NCBI GenBank assembly: GCA_966250385.1
Contig: CBINHC010000002.1
Location: forward strand, 248,001 to 312,000
DNA length: 64,000 nt
Reading direction: 5' to 3'
Origin: DASWTL01 sp966250385
GTDB lineage: Bacteria; Bacteroidota; Bacteroidia; Sphingobacteriales; Sphingobacteriaceae
The notes below the pieces were generated by a model. The model made no database searches, was not told the DNA's origin, and was given only the letters and a program-made list of their open reading frames with translations. Position numbers and translations under genes: made by a program. The first letter of the stretch is position 1, and every line of letters starts with the position of its first letter. Shown here in pieces: positions 33,519-42,308 of the stretch.

Positions 33519-34040
33519 ATGAGAAAAAATTACATATTCTTTTTAGTTGGTACTTTTTTCTGGGTTTTGGCCACATCGAATCTGAATGCGGGTCCGCTTA
33601 ATCTGCCCGATCAGGCTGATACCGTCCGCAACAGCCGGCCCAAGATCACGGACACCCGTCCCAACAAACCCACTGAACTTCAGAAAGGGATCGGTATCAA
33701 AGTGGTCCCCTTCAAACCGATTCCGGTAAAGATCACCAACGTCGGCCCGAACGCCCTCAAATCCTTTCCGACTGACAAGGTTCTGAATAACGTGAAGGTA
33801 TATCCCAATCCGGTCGCCGATCAGCTGAACCTCACCTACCAGGTAAGCAAGGAAGCCAACGTGACCATTAAGATCATGGACGTCCTGGGGAATGAAGTGG
33901 TGACCCTGCTTTCTCAACGCCAGAGTGCAGGCGAGAAGATCAGTTCATTCGACATTTCCTCGCGGCTCAACAGCGGATTCTATTTTATCCGCCTGATTGT
34001 CGGCAACGAGACCGTGGTCAAGCGGATCTCGGTTCAATAG
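33519..34040 (+). CDS. Small secreted protein with type IX sorting domain
   Basis: The 173-residue protein has a signal peptide (cleavage near LNAG|PLN), a Pro/Lys-rich linker of about 55 residues and a complete type A T9SS C-terminal sorting domain. That domain has VYPNPVADQLNLTYQV, IKIMDVLGNEV, and the final YFIRLIVGNETVVKRISVQ strand. The sorting domain makes up about half of the protein, and no other recognisable domain is present. It is probably secreted or attached to the surface through the T9SS to which PorT belongs. HscA-like follows on the same strand. Confidence 0.85.
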   Translation: MRKNYIFFLVGTFFWVLATSNLNAGPLNLPDQADTVRNSRPKITDTRPNKPTELQKGIGIKVVPFKPIPVKITNVGPNALKSFPTDKVLNNVKVYPNPVADQLNLTYQVSKEANVTIKIMDVLGNEVVTLLSQRQSAGEKISSFDISSRLNSGFYFIRLIVGNETVVKRISVQ

Positions 34041-34109
34041 CCTCTTCGCAATTTTCCAGCGGCGGCAAGCAAGCTACATAAGGATGACATACGATTTTTA
34101 AAATCTGCA

Positions 34110-34117
34110 TACATTTG
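34110..34117 (+). promoter_or_regulatory. -7 box before the Hsp70 gene
   Basis: TACATTTG fits TAnnTTTG and lies 19 bases before the ATG at 34137. Transcription of the Hsp70 gene therefore need not depend on the upstream gene. Confidence 0.5.
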
Positions 34118-34136
34118 TCATGCTAAAAACAACTCC

Positions 34137-35993
34137 ATGGCTAAAGTTTCCATCAACCTGGCAACAGGGTCCCTGCAGAAAGAAGACATCATCGTAGGAA
34201 TAGATCTAGGTACCACCAACAGTCTGGTCGCTTTTATTAATCCTGAGGGTCAGCCGCAGGTGATAAATGACGCCGGCAAGGGCGTACTGGTCCCTTCGGT
34301 GGTCCATTTCGACCGGACTGGTGGAATTACCGTCGGAAACGAGGCCCGGGCGCTATTGATTTCGGATCCGGAAAACACCATCTTTTCCGTGAAGAGACTG
34401 CTCGGACGGTCCTACCAGGACCTGGAAAGCCATAAGAACTACTTTTCCTACAAGATCATTGATGACGATTCGGAAAGCCTGGTGAAGATCCGGGTCGGGG
34501 ATCGGTACTATACCCCTATTGACCTGTCAGCGCTGATCCTCGGAGAACTGAAAGCCCGGGCTGAACACGCGCTGAAAACCCCGGTCACCCGTGCGGTGAT
34601 CACCGTGCCGGCGTATTTCAACGACAGCCAGCGCCAGGCCACCCGGGATGCCGGGAAGCTGGCCGGCCTGGACGTACTCCGGATCGTCAACGAACCCACC
34701 GCGGCAAGTCTGGCCTATGGACTCGGTATGAGTCCGGAAGAAGGAAAGACGATCGCGGTTTATGACCTCGGTGGCGGAACATTTGACGTTTCGATCCTCC
34801 AGATCCATAACGGGATCTTCGAGGTGTTGTCCACCCATGGAAATACCTTCCTGGGCGGCGACGATTTTGACCGGGCGATCCTGGATTACTGGATCATGCA
34901 GAACCAGCTGGAACCTGCCGAGGTCAGCGGCAATAAGGAACTTTCCCAGGCACTGCGTCTGAAAGCTGAAGAAGCCAAGAAGGCACTCACCACCCAGAAT
35001 CTGTTCAACGACTCCGTTGACGGCATTCCATGCGCGATCACCAGGCAAAAATTTGAGGAACTGATCTTGCCTAAGGTTCAGGAAACGATCGTGGCCTGCG
35101 GGCATGCGTTGAATGACGCGGGTCTGACCGTCGAAAAGATCGACGAGGTTGTGATGGTCGGCGGGTCGACCCGGACGCCACTGGTCAAACGGCTGATCTC
35201 GGAGTTCTTCGGCAGGCCGGCTCATGATGAGATCAACCCGGATGAGGTCGTAGCCCGCGGCGCGGCCATTCAGGCCGACATTCTTGCGGGAAACCGTAAG
35301 GACATCCTCCTGCTCGACGTCACCCCGCTTTCGCTCGGGATCGAAACGATGGGCGGCCTGATGGATGTGATCATTCCGAGAAACTCCAAGGTTCCTACCA
35401 AGGCCGGACGGCAGTATACCACATCGATCGACGGGCAGGTCAATATGAAAGTGTCGGTTTATCAGGGGGAACGCGATCTGGTCCGTGAAAACCGGAAACT
35501 TGCCGAGTTTGACCTGAAGGGCATCCCGGCGATGCCGGCCGGTCTCCCCAAGGTGGACATCAACTTCCTGCTGAATGCTGACGGTATCCTTACGGTCCAG
35601 GCCATTGAACTCCGGTCCGGCGTCAAACAGGTTGTTGAAGTGAAACCAACTTACGGGCTTACCGATCAGGAGGTGGAACAGATGCTGCTGGATTCGGTTA
35701 CCCATGCGAAAGAGGATGTGGCCGAAAGAATGGCCATCGAAGCCCGTACGGAGGGCGAGCAGATGGTATACACGGCCGAGCGCTTTCTGCAGAAGAACGG
35801 CGCCTACCTTACCGCCGAAGAGATTCGCGAGACCGGCACCTATATCAGTTTGCTGAAGGACGTACTGGGTTCCGGCGATAAGGACCTGATCCACCAGCAG
35901 ATTGACCGGCTGAACGAATTCACGCGGCCGTTTGCTGAAAGGCTGATGGACCAGGCGATCAGTCAGGCCATGAAGGGCAAAACCTTGGAATAA
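34137..35993 (+). CDS. hscA: HscA-type Hsp70 chaperone
   Basis: The 618-residue protein is a full Hsp70. It has the ATPase start IVGIDLGTTNSLVA, the second phosphate motif VYDLGGGTFDVSIL, GGSTRTPLV, a substrate-binding domain and a C-terminal helical lid without the EEVD-like or acidic tail of DnaK. The length, the leader before the first beta strand and phrases such as FEVLSTHGNTFLGGDDFD are closer to HscA than to DnaK. HscA acts on the Fe-S scaffold IscU with HscB, and neither gene is nearby. A DnaK paralogue remains possible. Confidence 0.82.
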   Translation: MAKVSINLATGSLQKEDIIVGIDLGTTNSLVAFINPEGQPQVINDAGKGVLVPSVVHFDRTGGITVGNEARALLISDPENTIFSVKRLLGRSYQDLESHKNYFSYKIIDDDSESLVKIRVGDRYYTPIDLSALILGELKARAEHALKTPVTRAVITVPAYFNDSQRQATRDAGKLAGLDVLRIVNEPTAASLAYGLGMSPEEGKTIAVYDLGGGTFDVSILQIHNGIFEVLSTHGNTFLGGDDFDRAILDYWIMQNQLEPAEVSGNKELSQALRLKAEEAKKALTTQNLFNDSVDGIPCAITRQKFEELILPKVQETIVACGHALNDAGLTVEKIDEVVMVGGSTRTPLVKRLISEFFGRPAHDEINPDEVVARGAAIQADILAGNRKDILLLDVTPLSLGIETMGGLMDVIIPRNSKVPTKAGRQYTTSIDGQVNMKVSVYQGERDLVRENRKLAEFDLKGIPAMPAGLPKVDINFLLNADGILTVQAIELRSGVKQVVEVKPTYGLTDQEVEQMLLDSVTHAKEDVAERMAIEARTEGEQMVYTAERFLQKNGAYLTAEEIRETGTYISLLKDVLGSGDKDLIHQQIDRLNEFTRPFAERLMDQAISQAMKGKTLE

Positions 35994-36004
35994 GACTCCC
36001 TATT

Positions 36005-37774
36005 TCAGGCGGACGTCACGGCACTCTGCTCCTGTGAATCCCTGACGCTACAGAGGGCGTCCTCGGCGAGCATGCGGTTCATCCTTGAAGCGATGCATAC
36101 CCGGAATGCGATCAGGTTATAACTCAGTGTCGGCGAATTCTGGATCTTCCGGACGAACTTAAGATGCAGCCAGCGCGGAGCAACCCGCTTGAAAACCGAG
36201 GCCAGGAAGGCCTTCAGGCCCCGCCTGCGGGTTCGGGTATCCCGTTCGACTTTCAGGTTATTCAGCAGCATTTCCAGGAATTCTTCGCCGAAGATTTCCC
36301 TGGCGCTGTCCGTTGACAGCTCCTTCCTGATCAGGTCGACCATACCCGTCGATCTTAAGATATTCGATGTACTTTCCGTAGCACTACTGGTGGCATAGGG
36401 AATCCGCGGGCTGATCGAGTCGGCGATCTTCTTAAATAGAACCTTGTCCGTCCGCAGATGATCGGGAAGCGAGCGCACCTGGTAGATCAGGTTTCTGGAC
36501 AGGAGCGGATTGGCGATCTCGACAAAGGGCAGTTTCAGATCGGTCAGCGCCGCCAGTACGATCGGAATACGGAATTCATGGTAAAGACGATCCCTCCAGG
36601 TAGAAAGCGACTCATCGGTCTTCTGTTTCAAATCCTCATGGAGCTCCTGCTCCGGAAGTCCAAGCTTCTGATACTCCTTCAGATTGTCATAGTCCTCGCA
36701 AAGCGGAGTTCCCAGTAATTTCCTGACGTGGGCTGCAGAATCCACCGGCGGATAACCAAATCCCTCATCTCCCCTGATAATGCCGTGAGCGTCATTTTCG
36801 TACAGCGTTTTCCAGATTTTGAAGCCGTCCATATACCCCCCCACATGGTCGATCCGCCCTTCTCCGCAAACAAGGAACCGGTTCACCACTTCCTCCGCGG
36901 ACTGGTTATGATCACGGTCGGTAGGAAAATACTGGTGATCAATACCGAAATGCGCCGCGACTTTTCTGGCGACATACGCATCGTTGCCCGGTTTGTCGCG
37001 GGCCGATCCGAGGCCCCAGGTCAGCGCTTTCAGATCGCGGATTCCGGCTCCGAAATGCTTCATCAGCGAAAGAATGCTCCGGCTGTCATACCCGCCGCTG
37101 AGCGGAAGGACCCATTTCGAAAAATCGAACCTCAGTTTTCCGAACGTTTCCCCGAAAGCATGCCTTAACGTCGCTTCATGTTCCTGATCGGTGCGTTCCG
37201 CCACACTGAACGGGACCCGGTTCCGATTGACTGACAAGGACCAGGTCCGGCGATCCAGCACCAGGGAAGCGTCAGCTGGTGCGAGTCTGACCCTGCTGTC
37301 CCAGGCATTACCGAAGCCCAGGCTGCCCGAGGACAATATCCACGGGATCACCTGCTTATTCAGCCGGAAACTTTTCAGTATGATGGCAATAGCCCGCTGC
37401 GAAGTGGCGGCAATGAACAGCTGGTCGTCCTTGTAATACCATACGGACCTGGAGGCTACCACGTCGGTAAGTATCTCCGTTTTCTCCGTGTCGCTGCGAA
37501 AGATCGCAAACGAGCCGTCGGGAGTTCCGGAACCGGGCTCCCACCAGCGGTCTTCCTCAGAAAACAGCTGGCCCAGCAACAGACTGTTTCCCTGCTCCCG
37601 CGTAACTGCACCCGGATTGATCACTTCGTAGATCATTCCTTCAGATTCGACAATTCTGGGGGGGGCCGGTATGATATTATCCGGCATAATTTTCTTTGCG
37701 ATGGCTCTCAGGTCTTCCTTCAGGGAGTTGCGTAAATGAGGATCATTGAAGCAAACGTAGATCGCTTTTGACAT
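36005..37774 (-). CDS. Asparagine-synthetase-like protein lacking the glutaminase Cys
   Basis: The 589-residue protein has an asparagine-synthetase-like ATP-pyrophosphatase domain from about 200, with the P-loop LPLSGGYDSRS. The N-terminal 190 residues resemble the class II glutaminase fold (DGSFAIFRSDTEKTEILTDVVASRSVWYY), but Met1 is not followed by the catalytic Cys2. It may use ammonia or another amine, or act as an ATP-dependent amide- or lactam-forming enzyme, as related proteins do in glycan or peptide modification. An eight-C run lies at codons 37-39. There are no recognisable partners nearby. Confidence 0.8.
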   Translation of the reverse strand: MSKAIYVCFNDPHLRNSLKEDLRAIAKKIMPDNIIPAPPRIVESEGMIYEVINPGAVTREQGNSLLLGQLFSEEDRWWEPGSGTPDGSFAIFRSDTEKTEILTDVVASRSVWYYKDDQLFIAATSQRAIAIILKSFRLNKQVIPWILSSGSLGFGNAWDSRVRLAPADASLVLDRRTWSLSVNRNRVPFSVAERTDQEHEATLRHAFGETFGKLRFDFSKWVLPLSGGYDSRSILSLMKHFGAGIRDLKALTWGLGSARDKPGNDAYVARKVAAHFGIDHQYFPTDRDHNQSAEEVVNRFLVCGEGRIDHVGGYMDGFKIWKTLYENDAHGIIRGDEGFGYPPVDSAAHVRKLLGTPLCEDYDNLKEYQKLGLPEQELHEDLKQKTDESLSTWRDRLYHEFRIPIVLAALTDLKLPFVEIANPLLSRNLIYQVRSLPDHLRTDKVLFKKIADSISPRIPYATSSATESTSNILRSTGMVDLIRKELSTDSAREIFGEEFLEMLLNNLKVERDTRTRRRGLKAFLASVFKRVAPRWLHLKFVRKIQNSPTLSYNLIAFRVCIASRMNRMLAEDALCSVRDSQEQSAVTSA

Positions 37775-37901
37775 ACTGTGATAATTCTATTAGGTAGGCT
37801 GCATTTCAAGAACAAAAGCAGCGGCCGGGGATCCTCATACATGAGAAGCCCGGATCGCCGGATTTCAACTAACTGAACAAAAGGAAACACGTATTGTTCT
37901 G

Positions 37902-37941
37902 CGCCCGCGGAGCGCGGGCGGTCCGGCACAGGGAATGCCGG
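37902..37941. repeat. Two adjacent G+C-rich hairpins
   Basis: CGCCCGCG (37902-37909) and CGCGGGCG (37913-37920) form a perfect 8-bp stem with a three-base loop. Directly after it, CCGGCA (37923-37928) pairs with TGCCGG (37936-37941). They lie in the 210-base gap between the NmrA gene and the asparagine-synthetase-like gene. No T run follows on the plus strand. Read on the minus strand, the second hairpin is preceded by GTTTTT rather than followed by Ts, so ordinary terminators are not obvious. A REP-like element is possible, but I see no other copy in the window. Confidence 0.4.
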
Positions 37942-37984
37942 AAAAACAGGAGATCGGGGCAGACTGCCGGATCCGCTGGATGAC

Positions 37985-38845
37985 TCAGGATCGCCCGGCG
38001 AACTCTTCGATGGTGACGGCCGGTCTGCCCAGGTCTTCCCAGGCCTGACCGGCCCGGAATTCCTCAGGATATTTATTAAGCGCTTCGATAATCCGCGCTC
38101 CGTATTTCATTTTCCTGCTGAACAGGCCCATGAATTTTAACACGCCCATGGGAACATTCCCTTTGGAAAGCGATTCTGCTTTGTAGTGCCGGATAAAGAC
38201 ATCGATCGCTTCCCGGTCCGAGTACCCCTGGGGTCCCTGGATCACATACTCCCTGCTGCCGGTGAACTGATCCAGTGCCCTGGCGACCTGCTTTCCGTAA
38301 TCGCTGGCTGCGATCCAGTATTTCTTTACATCGGACGAACCTACCGAGGTGAGCCTGCTGCCCCGCTTGAAACCGTGCAGGAGATTTTCCATAAAGTTGG
38401 ACGGGCAAAAAATCAGGTATGGAATCCCAGAATCCCTTATGGTCCGGACCGCCTCGTGCTTGATGTCGAACATCCACCAGCTGAATCCGTCCTGACCCTG
38501 GTAATCCTTTACCAGGGACGACAGGTACGCTATACAACCGATTTCCGTCTTCCGGGCGGCCGTAATCAGATGCTCCAACCCCTCCCGTTCTGCATGCCAG
38601 TCTTCCGGCACAGCGTCCTGTGGCACGTGCAGGGACAGGTAAACCGCATCTTTCCCGGCACATGCGGCTTCCAGGGAGTCCGGATCTTTCAGGTCACCCT
38701 GAACAATGGTACAGCCGCTGAATTCCTGCTCCGCTTTCCGAGGGTTGCGAGCTAAAATCGTTATGTCGAAGCCAGCCTGTACCAGCTCATGGGTTACGGG
38801 CTTACCGAGCATACCGGTCGCACCGATGATCAGGATCTTTTTCAT
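37985..38845 (-). CDS. NmrA-like NAD(P)-binding protein
   Basis: The 286-residue atypical SDR has the Rossmann loop IGATGMLGKPV, NARNP-like arginines after the second strand (ILARNPRKA), and the NmrA-type layout with AYLSSLVKDY and a FCPSNFMENLL block. The canonical Tyr-x3-Lys pair is not evident, as in NmrA-type sensors and some reductases. The substrate is unknown. It could be a redox sensor or a quinone or flavonoid reductase. It is transcribed after ribE in the same direction, with 41 bases between. Confidence 0.85.
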   Translation of the reverse strand: MKKILIIGATGMLGKPVTHELVQAGFDITILARNPRKAEQEFSGCTIVQGDLKDPDSLEAACAGKDAVYLSLHVPQDAVPEDWHAEREGLEHLITAARKTEIGCIAYLSSLVKDYQGQDGFSWWMFDIKHEAVRTIRDSGIPYLIFCPSNFMENLLHGFKRGSRLTSVGSSDVKKYWIAASDYGKQVARALDQFTGSREYVIQGPQGYSDREAIDVFIRHYKAESLSKGNVPMGVLKFMGLFSRKMKYGARIIEALNKYPEEFRAGQAWEDLGRPAVTIEEFAGRS

Positions 38846-38886
38846 GTGATTTGGATGAAATGAGCCTTCACTTGTTACACTGAAGG

Positions 38887-39480
38887 TCAGCTGCCCTGCC
38901 GGTGCATCAGCCGGGCAACATACTTTCCGATGATATCGAATTCGAGATTCACCGTATCGCCCTGTTTGAGGAACTGCATGTTGGTATGCTGGTAGGTATA
39001 GGGAATAATGGCGACTGAAAACGAACTGTCCAGCGAATTAAAAACGGTTAGACTGATGCCGTTGATGCAGATGGAACCCTTCTCGACGGTCACATTACCG
39101 GTTGCCGGATCATATTGAAAAGTATATTCCCAGCTTCCGTCGAGCTCGCGGACTCCGGTACATATGGCGGTCTGGTCAACATGCCCCTGGACAATGTGGC
39201 CGTCGAGCCGGCCATTCATTGGCATGCACCGCTCCAGGTTCACCCAGTCGCCGGTCCGCAGCGTACCGAGGTTCGACTTCACCAGCGTCTCGGCAATGGC
39301 CGTCACCGTATGCGAGTCGCCATCGACCTCCACCACGGTTAGACAGACCCCGTTATGAGCTACGCTCTGATCTATTTTAAGTTCCCGGGAAAATGAAGAG
39401 GAGATTCTGAAGTGAACATTGTCACCTTCATTGCGGATATCCGCTACCTCACCCAACGTCTCGATTATTCCTGTAAACAT
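38887..39480 (-). CDS. ribE: Riboflavin synthase alpha chain
   Basis: The 197-residue protein starts MFTGIIETLGEV and has two lumazine-binding repeats, visible as the paired SVAHNGVCLTVV and GSICINGISLTVF motifs. It converts two molecules of dimethylribityllumazine into riboflavin. Other rib genes are absent here. It follows the accC gene by nine bases on the minus strand, so the two are probably one transcript. Confidence 0.95.
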   Translation of the reverse strand: MFTGIIETLGEVADIRNEGDNVHFRISSSFSRELKIDQSVAHNGVCLTVVEVDGDSHTVTAIAETLVKSNLGTLRTGDWVNLERCMPMNGRLDGHIVQGHVDQTAICTGVRELDGSWEYTFQYDPATGNVTVEKGSICINGISLTVFNSLDSSFSVAIIPYTYQHTNMQFLKQGDTVNLEFDIIGKYVARLMHRQGS

Positions 39481-39489
39481 ACTTGTGAT

Positions 39490-40971
39490 TTAAAAGGTCT
39501 TTCTGTTCTTCTGCCAGTCCGTCTTTCTGCCGGACGATTCGGCGGATGGCACGGGATGGCGGCTGTTGATCGCAGTCAACGCAATAAATGCAGCAATCCT
39601 GGCTTCATCTTCACCTGCTTCTTCCAGCAACTCCGGCCTGAAGTAATTGCCTACGAAGTGCGTATCAAAATTCCCGGAGATAAAGGCTTCATGCTCCATG
39701 ACGAACCTGCCGAAGGGCAGCGTAGTTTCAATGCCGGTAATCTGGTACTCATCCACTGCCCGAATCATCTTCCGGATTGCTTCCCGGCGGTTCTCGGCAT
39801 ACACGACCAGTTTGGCGATCATCGGATCATAGTAGATAGGTATCTCCATCCCCTGTTCGAATCCGTCGTCCACCCGGATCCCCGGCCCCTGCGGCAACTT
39901 ATAGGTTTCAAGGGTTCCGATATCGGGAAGAAAGTTATTCTTAGGGTCCTCGGCATACACGCGCAGCTCGATCGCATGACCGGTGATCCGCAGGTCCTCC
40001 TGGCTGAAGCTCAGCTTCTCGCCACGGGCGATCCGGATCTGTTCCTTGACCAGGTCAATGCCGGTGATCATTTCCGTGACCGGGTGCTCTACCTGAAGCC
40101 TGGTATTCATTTCCAGGAAGTAGAAGTTCAGGTTTTCGTCCACGATGAACTCAACGGTTCCCGCTCCGGTATAGTTGCAGGACCTCGCGACATCAACAGC
40201 ACAACGGCCCATCGCCTCCCGGATCTCCGGGGTGAGAACCGATGAAGGCGCCTCTTCGATTACTTTCTGATGGCGGCGCTGAATCGAACATTCCCGCTCA
40301 AACAGGTGAATGATATTTCCGTGGGTATCTCCCAGCACCTGTATTTCGATGTGCCGGGGTGACGATACATAACGCTCTATAAAGACGGACCCGTCCCCGA
40401 AGGCACTGGTCGCTTCAGAAACCGCAAGGTTCATCTGTTCTTCAAAATGATCGGGTCCCTCAACGATCCGCATCCCTTTACCTCCGCCCCCTGCGGCAGC
40501 CTTGATCAGGATCGGGAAGCCGACTTCCTGCGCCCTGCGCTTCGCATCCGCGACGTCGGTGATCGCCTCTTCGGTGCCGGGAACCATCGGGATCCGGTAC
40601 TTTAAAGCGGCCGCCTTCGCAGAAAGCTTGTTGCCCATGATCTCCATCGCTTCGGGAGAAGGTCCTATCAGAATAAGTCCGGCTTCCCGGACCTCGCGCG
40701 CAAAAGCTGCATTTTCCGAAAGGAACCCATAGCCGGGATGGATCGCTTCGGCACCGGTAGCCTTACAGGCTTCAATGATCCTGGAGCCTGACAGGTAGGA
40801 CTGACTGGATGCGGCCGGGCCAATGCACACGGCCTCATCCGCAAAACGGACATGCAGCGCATCCCGGTCGGCTTCAGAAAATACCGCTACGGTGCGGATT
40901 CCCATTTCACGCGCTGAGCGCATCACCCGTAAAGCAATTTCACCACGATTGGCAATAAGGATCTTCTTCAT
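39490..40971 (-). CDS. accC: Biotin carboxylase subunit
   Basis: From the ATG at 40971 the product is 493 residues. It has the ATP-grasp biotin carboxylase features KKILIANRGEIALRV, the Gly-rich lid loop AAAGGGGKGMRIV, the HIEIQVLGD strand and the EMNTRLQVEHPVTE active-site motif. A tail of about 40 residues beyond the usual end lacks the MKM biotinylation motif, so the carrier protein must be encoded elsewhere. It belongs to an acetyl- or propionyl-CoA carboxylase. The frame is open 14 codons upstream but the MKK start is typical. Confidence 0.9.
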   Translation of the reverse strand: MKKILIANRGEIALRVMRSAREMGIRTVAVFSEADRDALHVRFADEAVCIGPAASSQSYLSGSRIIEACKATGAEAIHPGYGFLSENAAFAREVREAGLILIGPSPEAMEIMGNKLSAKAAALKYRIPMVPGTEEAITDVADAKRRAQEVGFPILIKAAAGGGGKGMRIVEGPDHFEEQMNLAVSEATSAFGDGSVFIERYVSSPRHIEIQVLGDTHGNIIHLFERECSIQRRHQKVIEEAPSSVLTPEIREAMGRCAVDVARSCNYTGAGTVEFIVDENLNFYFLEMNTRLQVEHPVTEMITGIDLVKEQIRIARGEKLSFSQEDLRITGHAIELRVYAEDPKNNFLPDIGTLETYKLPQGPGIRVDDGFEQGMEIPIYYDPMIAKLVVYAENRREAIRKMIRAVDEYQITGIETTLPFGRFVMEHEAFISGNFDTHFVGNYFRPELLEEAGEDEARIAAFIALTAINSRHPVPSAESSGRKTDWQKNRKTF

Positions 40972-41046
40972 TATTGCAAATGTAATGGTTTTGGGCAACC
41001 AGAAAAGCGGCAAACGTTTTTGCGATATAATGCTATATTAGATACC

Positions 41047-42300
41047 ATGAAACGACTGCTGAGCCTTCTGATCCTGGTTACGCTGCACGCTTACGGCCAG
41101 GAGCCCTCGTCCTATCTTCTGAAGCCCGACCGGGTCTTTGACGGCGAAGAAATGCATACCGGCTGGGCTGTGCTGGTGACCGGAAATGCGATCGAAGCGG
41201 CTGGTCCCGCAGGTCAGATCCGGCCCGGAAATGGCACCCGCGTAATTGAACTGAAGGGGCAGACCCTGCTGCCGGGACTGATCGAGGGGCATTCCCACCT
41301 GCTCCTGCATCCCTATAACGAAACCGCCTGGGATGACCAGGTCCTGAAGGAATCCGGGGCTGAACGGATCATCCGCGCGGTGAACCATGCACGAAAAACC
41401 CTCGAGGCAGGTTTTACCACGGTCCGCGACCTGGGAACCGAAGGAGCTGGCTATGCGGATGCAGGCATCCGTCAAAGCATCGAAAAGGGGCTGATCCCGG
41501 GTCCCCGTATGCTGGTTGCCGGGCGGGCCATCGTAGCCACGGGGTCATACGGGCCGAAAAGTGCGAATACCGAACTGTCGCTTATCCGGGGGGCGCAGGA
41601 AGCGGACGACAGAAATCTGGTGGCTACCGTCCGGGAACAGGTCGGCTACGGTGCGGACGTCATCAAGATCTATGCAGACTACCGCTGGGGCCTGAATAAC
41701 ACCGCAGCACCGACGTTCAGTACGGAGGAGATCCGAACCGTCGTGGAAACCGCAAGGAGCAGCGGCCGGGCGGTGGTTGCGCATGCGTCCACCGCGGAAG
41801 GGATGCGGCGTGCAGTTGCGGGCGGCGTGGAAACCATCGAACACGGGGACGGGGCCACAGAAGATATCTTCCGCCTGATGAAAGCTCAAAACGTGGCCTT
41901 TTGCCCTACGCTTGCCGCCGGTGAAGCGATCAGTCAGTATCAGGGCTGGAAAAAAGACGCCGGTCCGGTACCTGTGAGGATCTCCGAAAAGCGAAAAAGT
42001 TTCCAGGCCGCGCTGAAGTCCGGGGTAACCATCCTGATGGGCGGCGATGTCGGCGTTTTTGCGCACGGCGAAAATGCGCGTGAAATGGAACTCATGGTAG
42101 ATTACGGCATGAAGCCGCTGGATGTGCTTCGGGCGGCGACTTCGGTGAACGCCCGGGCATTTCACCTCGAGGACCGGGTGGGAAGGATCAGGGCAGGGTT
42201 ACTGGCCGACCTGGTGTCGGTGACCGGCAACCCCGCTGAGGACATTGCAGCCATCCGGCAGGTCCACCTGGTCATCAAGGACGGGAAGCGAATCCGCTGA
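41047..42300 (+). CDS. Exported metal-dependent amidohydrolase (prolidase-like)
   Basis: The 417-residue protein has a signal peptide (cleavage near HAYG|QEP). It then carries the amidohydrolase metal ligands in order: EGHSHLLLHP (His-x-His), a candidate carboxylated Lys in VIKIYADYR, VVAHAS, TIEHGD and the Asp in GGDVGVF. This matches the imidazolonepropionase-like or Xaa-Pro dipeptidase branch, often found in the Bacteroidota periplasm. The ATG at 41047 is chosen because it opens directly on the signal peptide. It is divergent from accC. Confidence 0.88.
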   Translation: MKRLLSLLILVTLHAYGQEPSSYLLKPDRVFDGEEMHTGWAVLVTGNAIEAAGPAGQIRPGNGTRVIELKGQTLLPGLIEGHSHLLLHPYNETAWDDQVLKESGAERIIRAVNHARKTLEAGFTTVRDLGTEGAGYADAGIRQSIEKGLIPGPRMLVAGRAIVATGSYGPKSANTELSLIRGAQEADDRNLVATVREQVGYGADVIKIYADYRWGLNNTAAPTFSTEEIRTVVETARSSGRAVVAHASTAEGMRRAVAGGVETIEHGDGATEDIFRLMKAQNVAFCPTLAAGEAISQYQGWKKDAGPVPVRISEKRKSFQAALKSGVTILMGGDVGVFAHGENAREMELMVDYGMKPLDVLRAATSVNARAFHLEDRVGRIRAGLLADLVSVTGNPAEDIAAIRQVHLVIKDGKRIR

Positions 42301-42308
42301 CCCGCTGG

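Noticed and set aside
34527..35894. 455-codon minus-strand open frame inside the Hsp70 gene
   Set aside because: Lies fully within a gene with clear Hsp70 motifs and has low-complexity Arg/His/Asp-rich composition typical of antisense frames.
41011..41024. LacI-type operator GCAAACGTTTTTGC upstream of the amidohydrolase
   Set aside because: The palindrome is short and imperfect at its centre, and there is no LacI-family gene nearby. Judged too weak to list.
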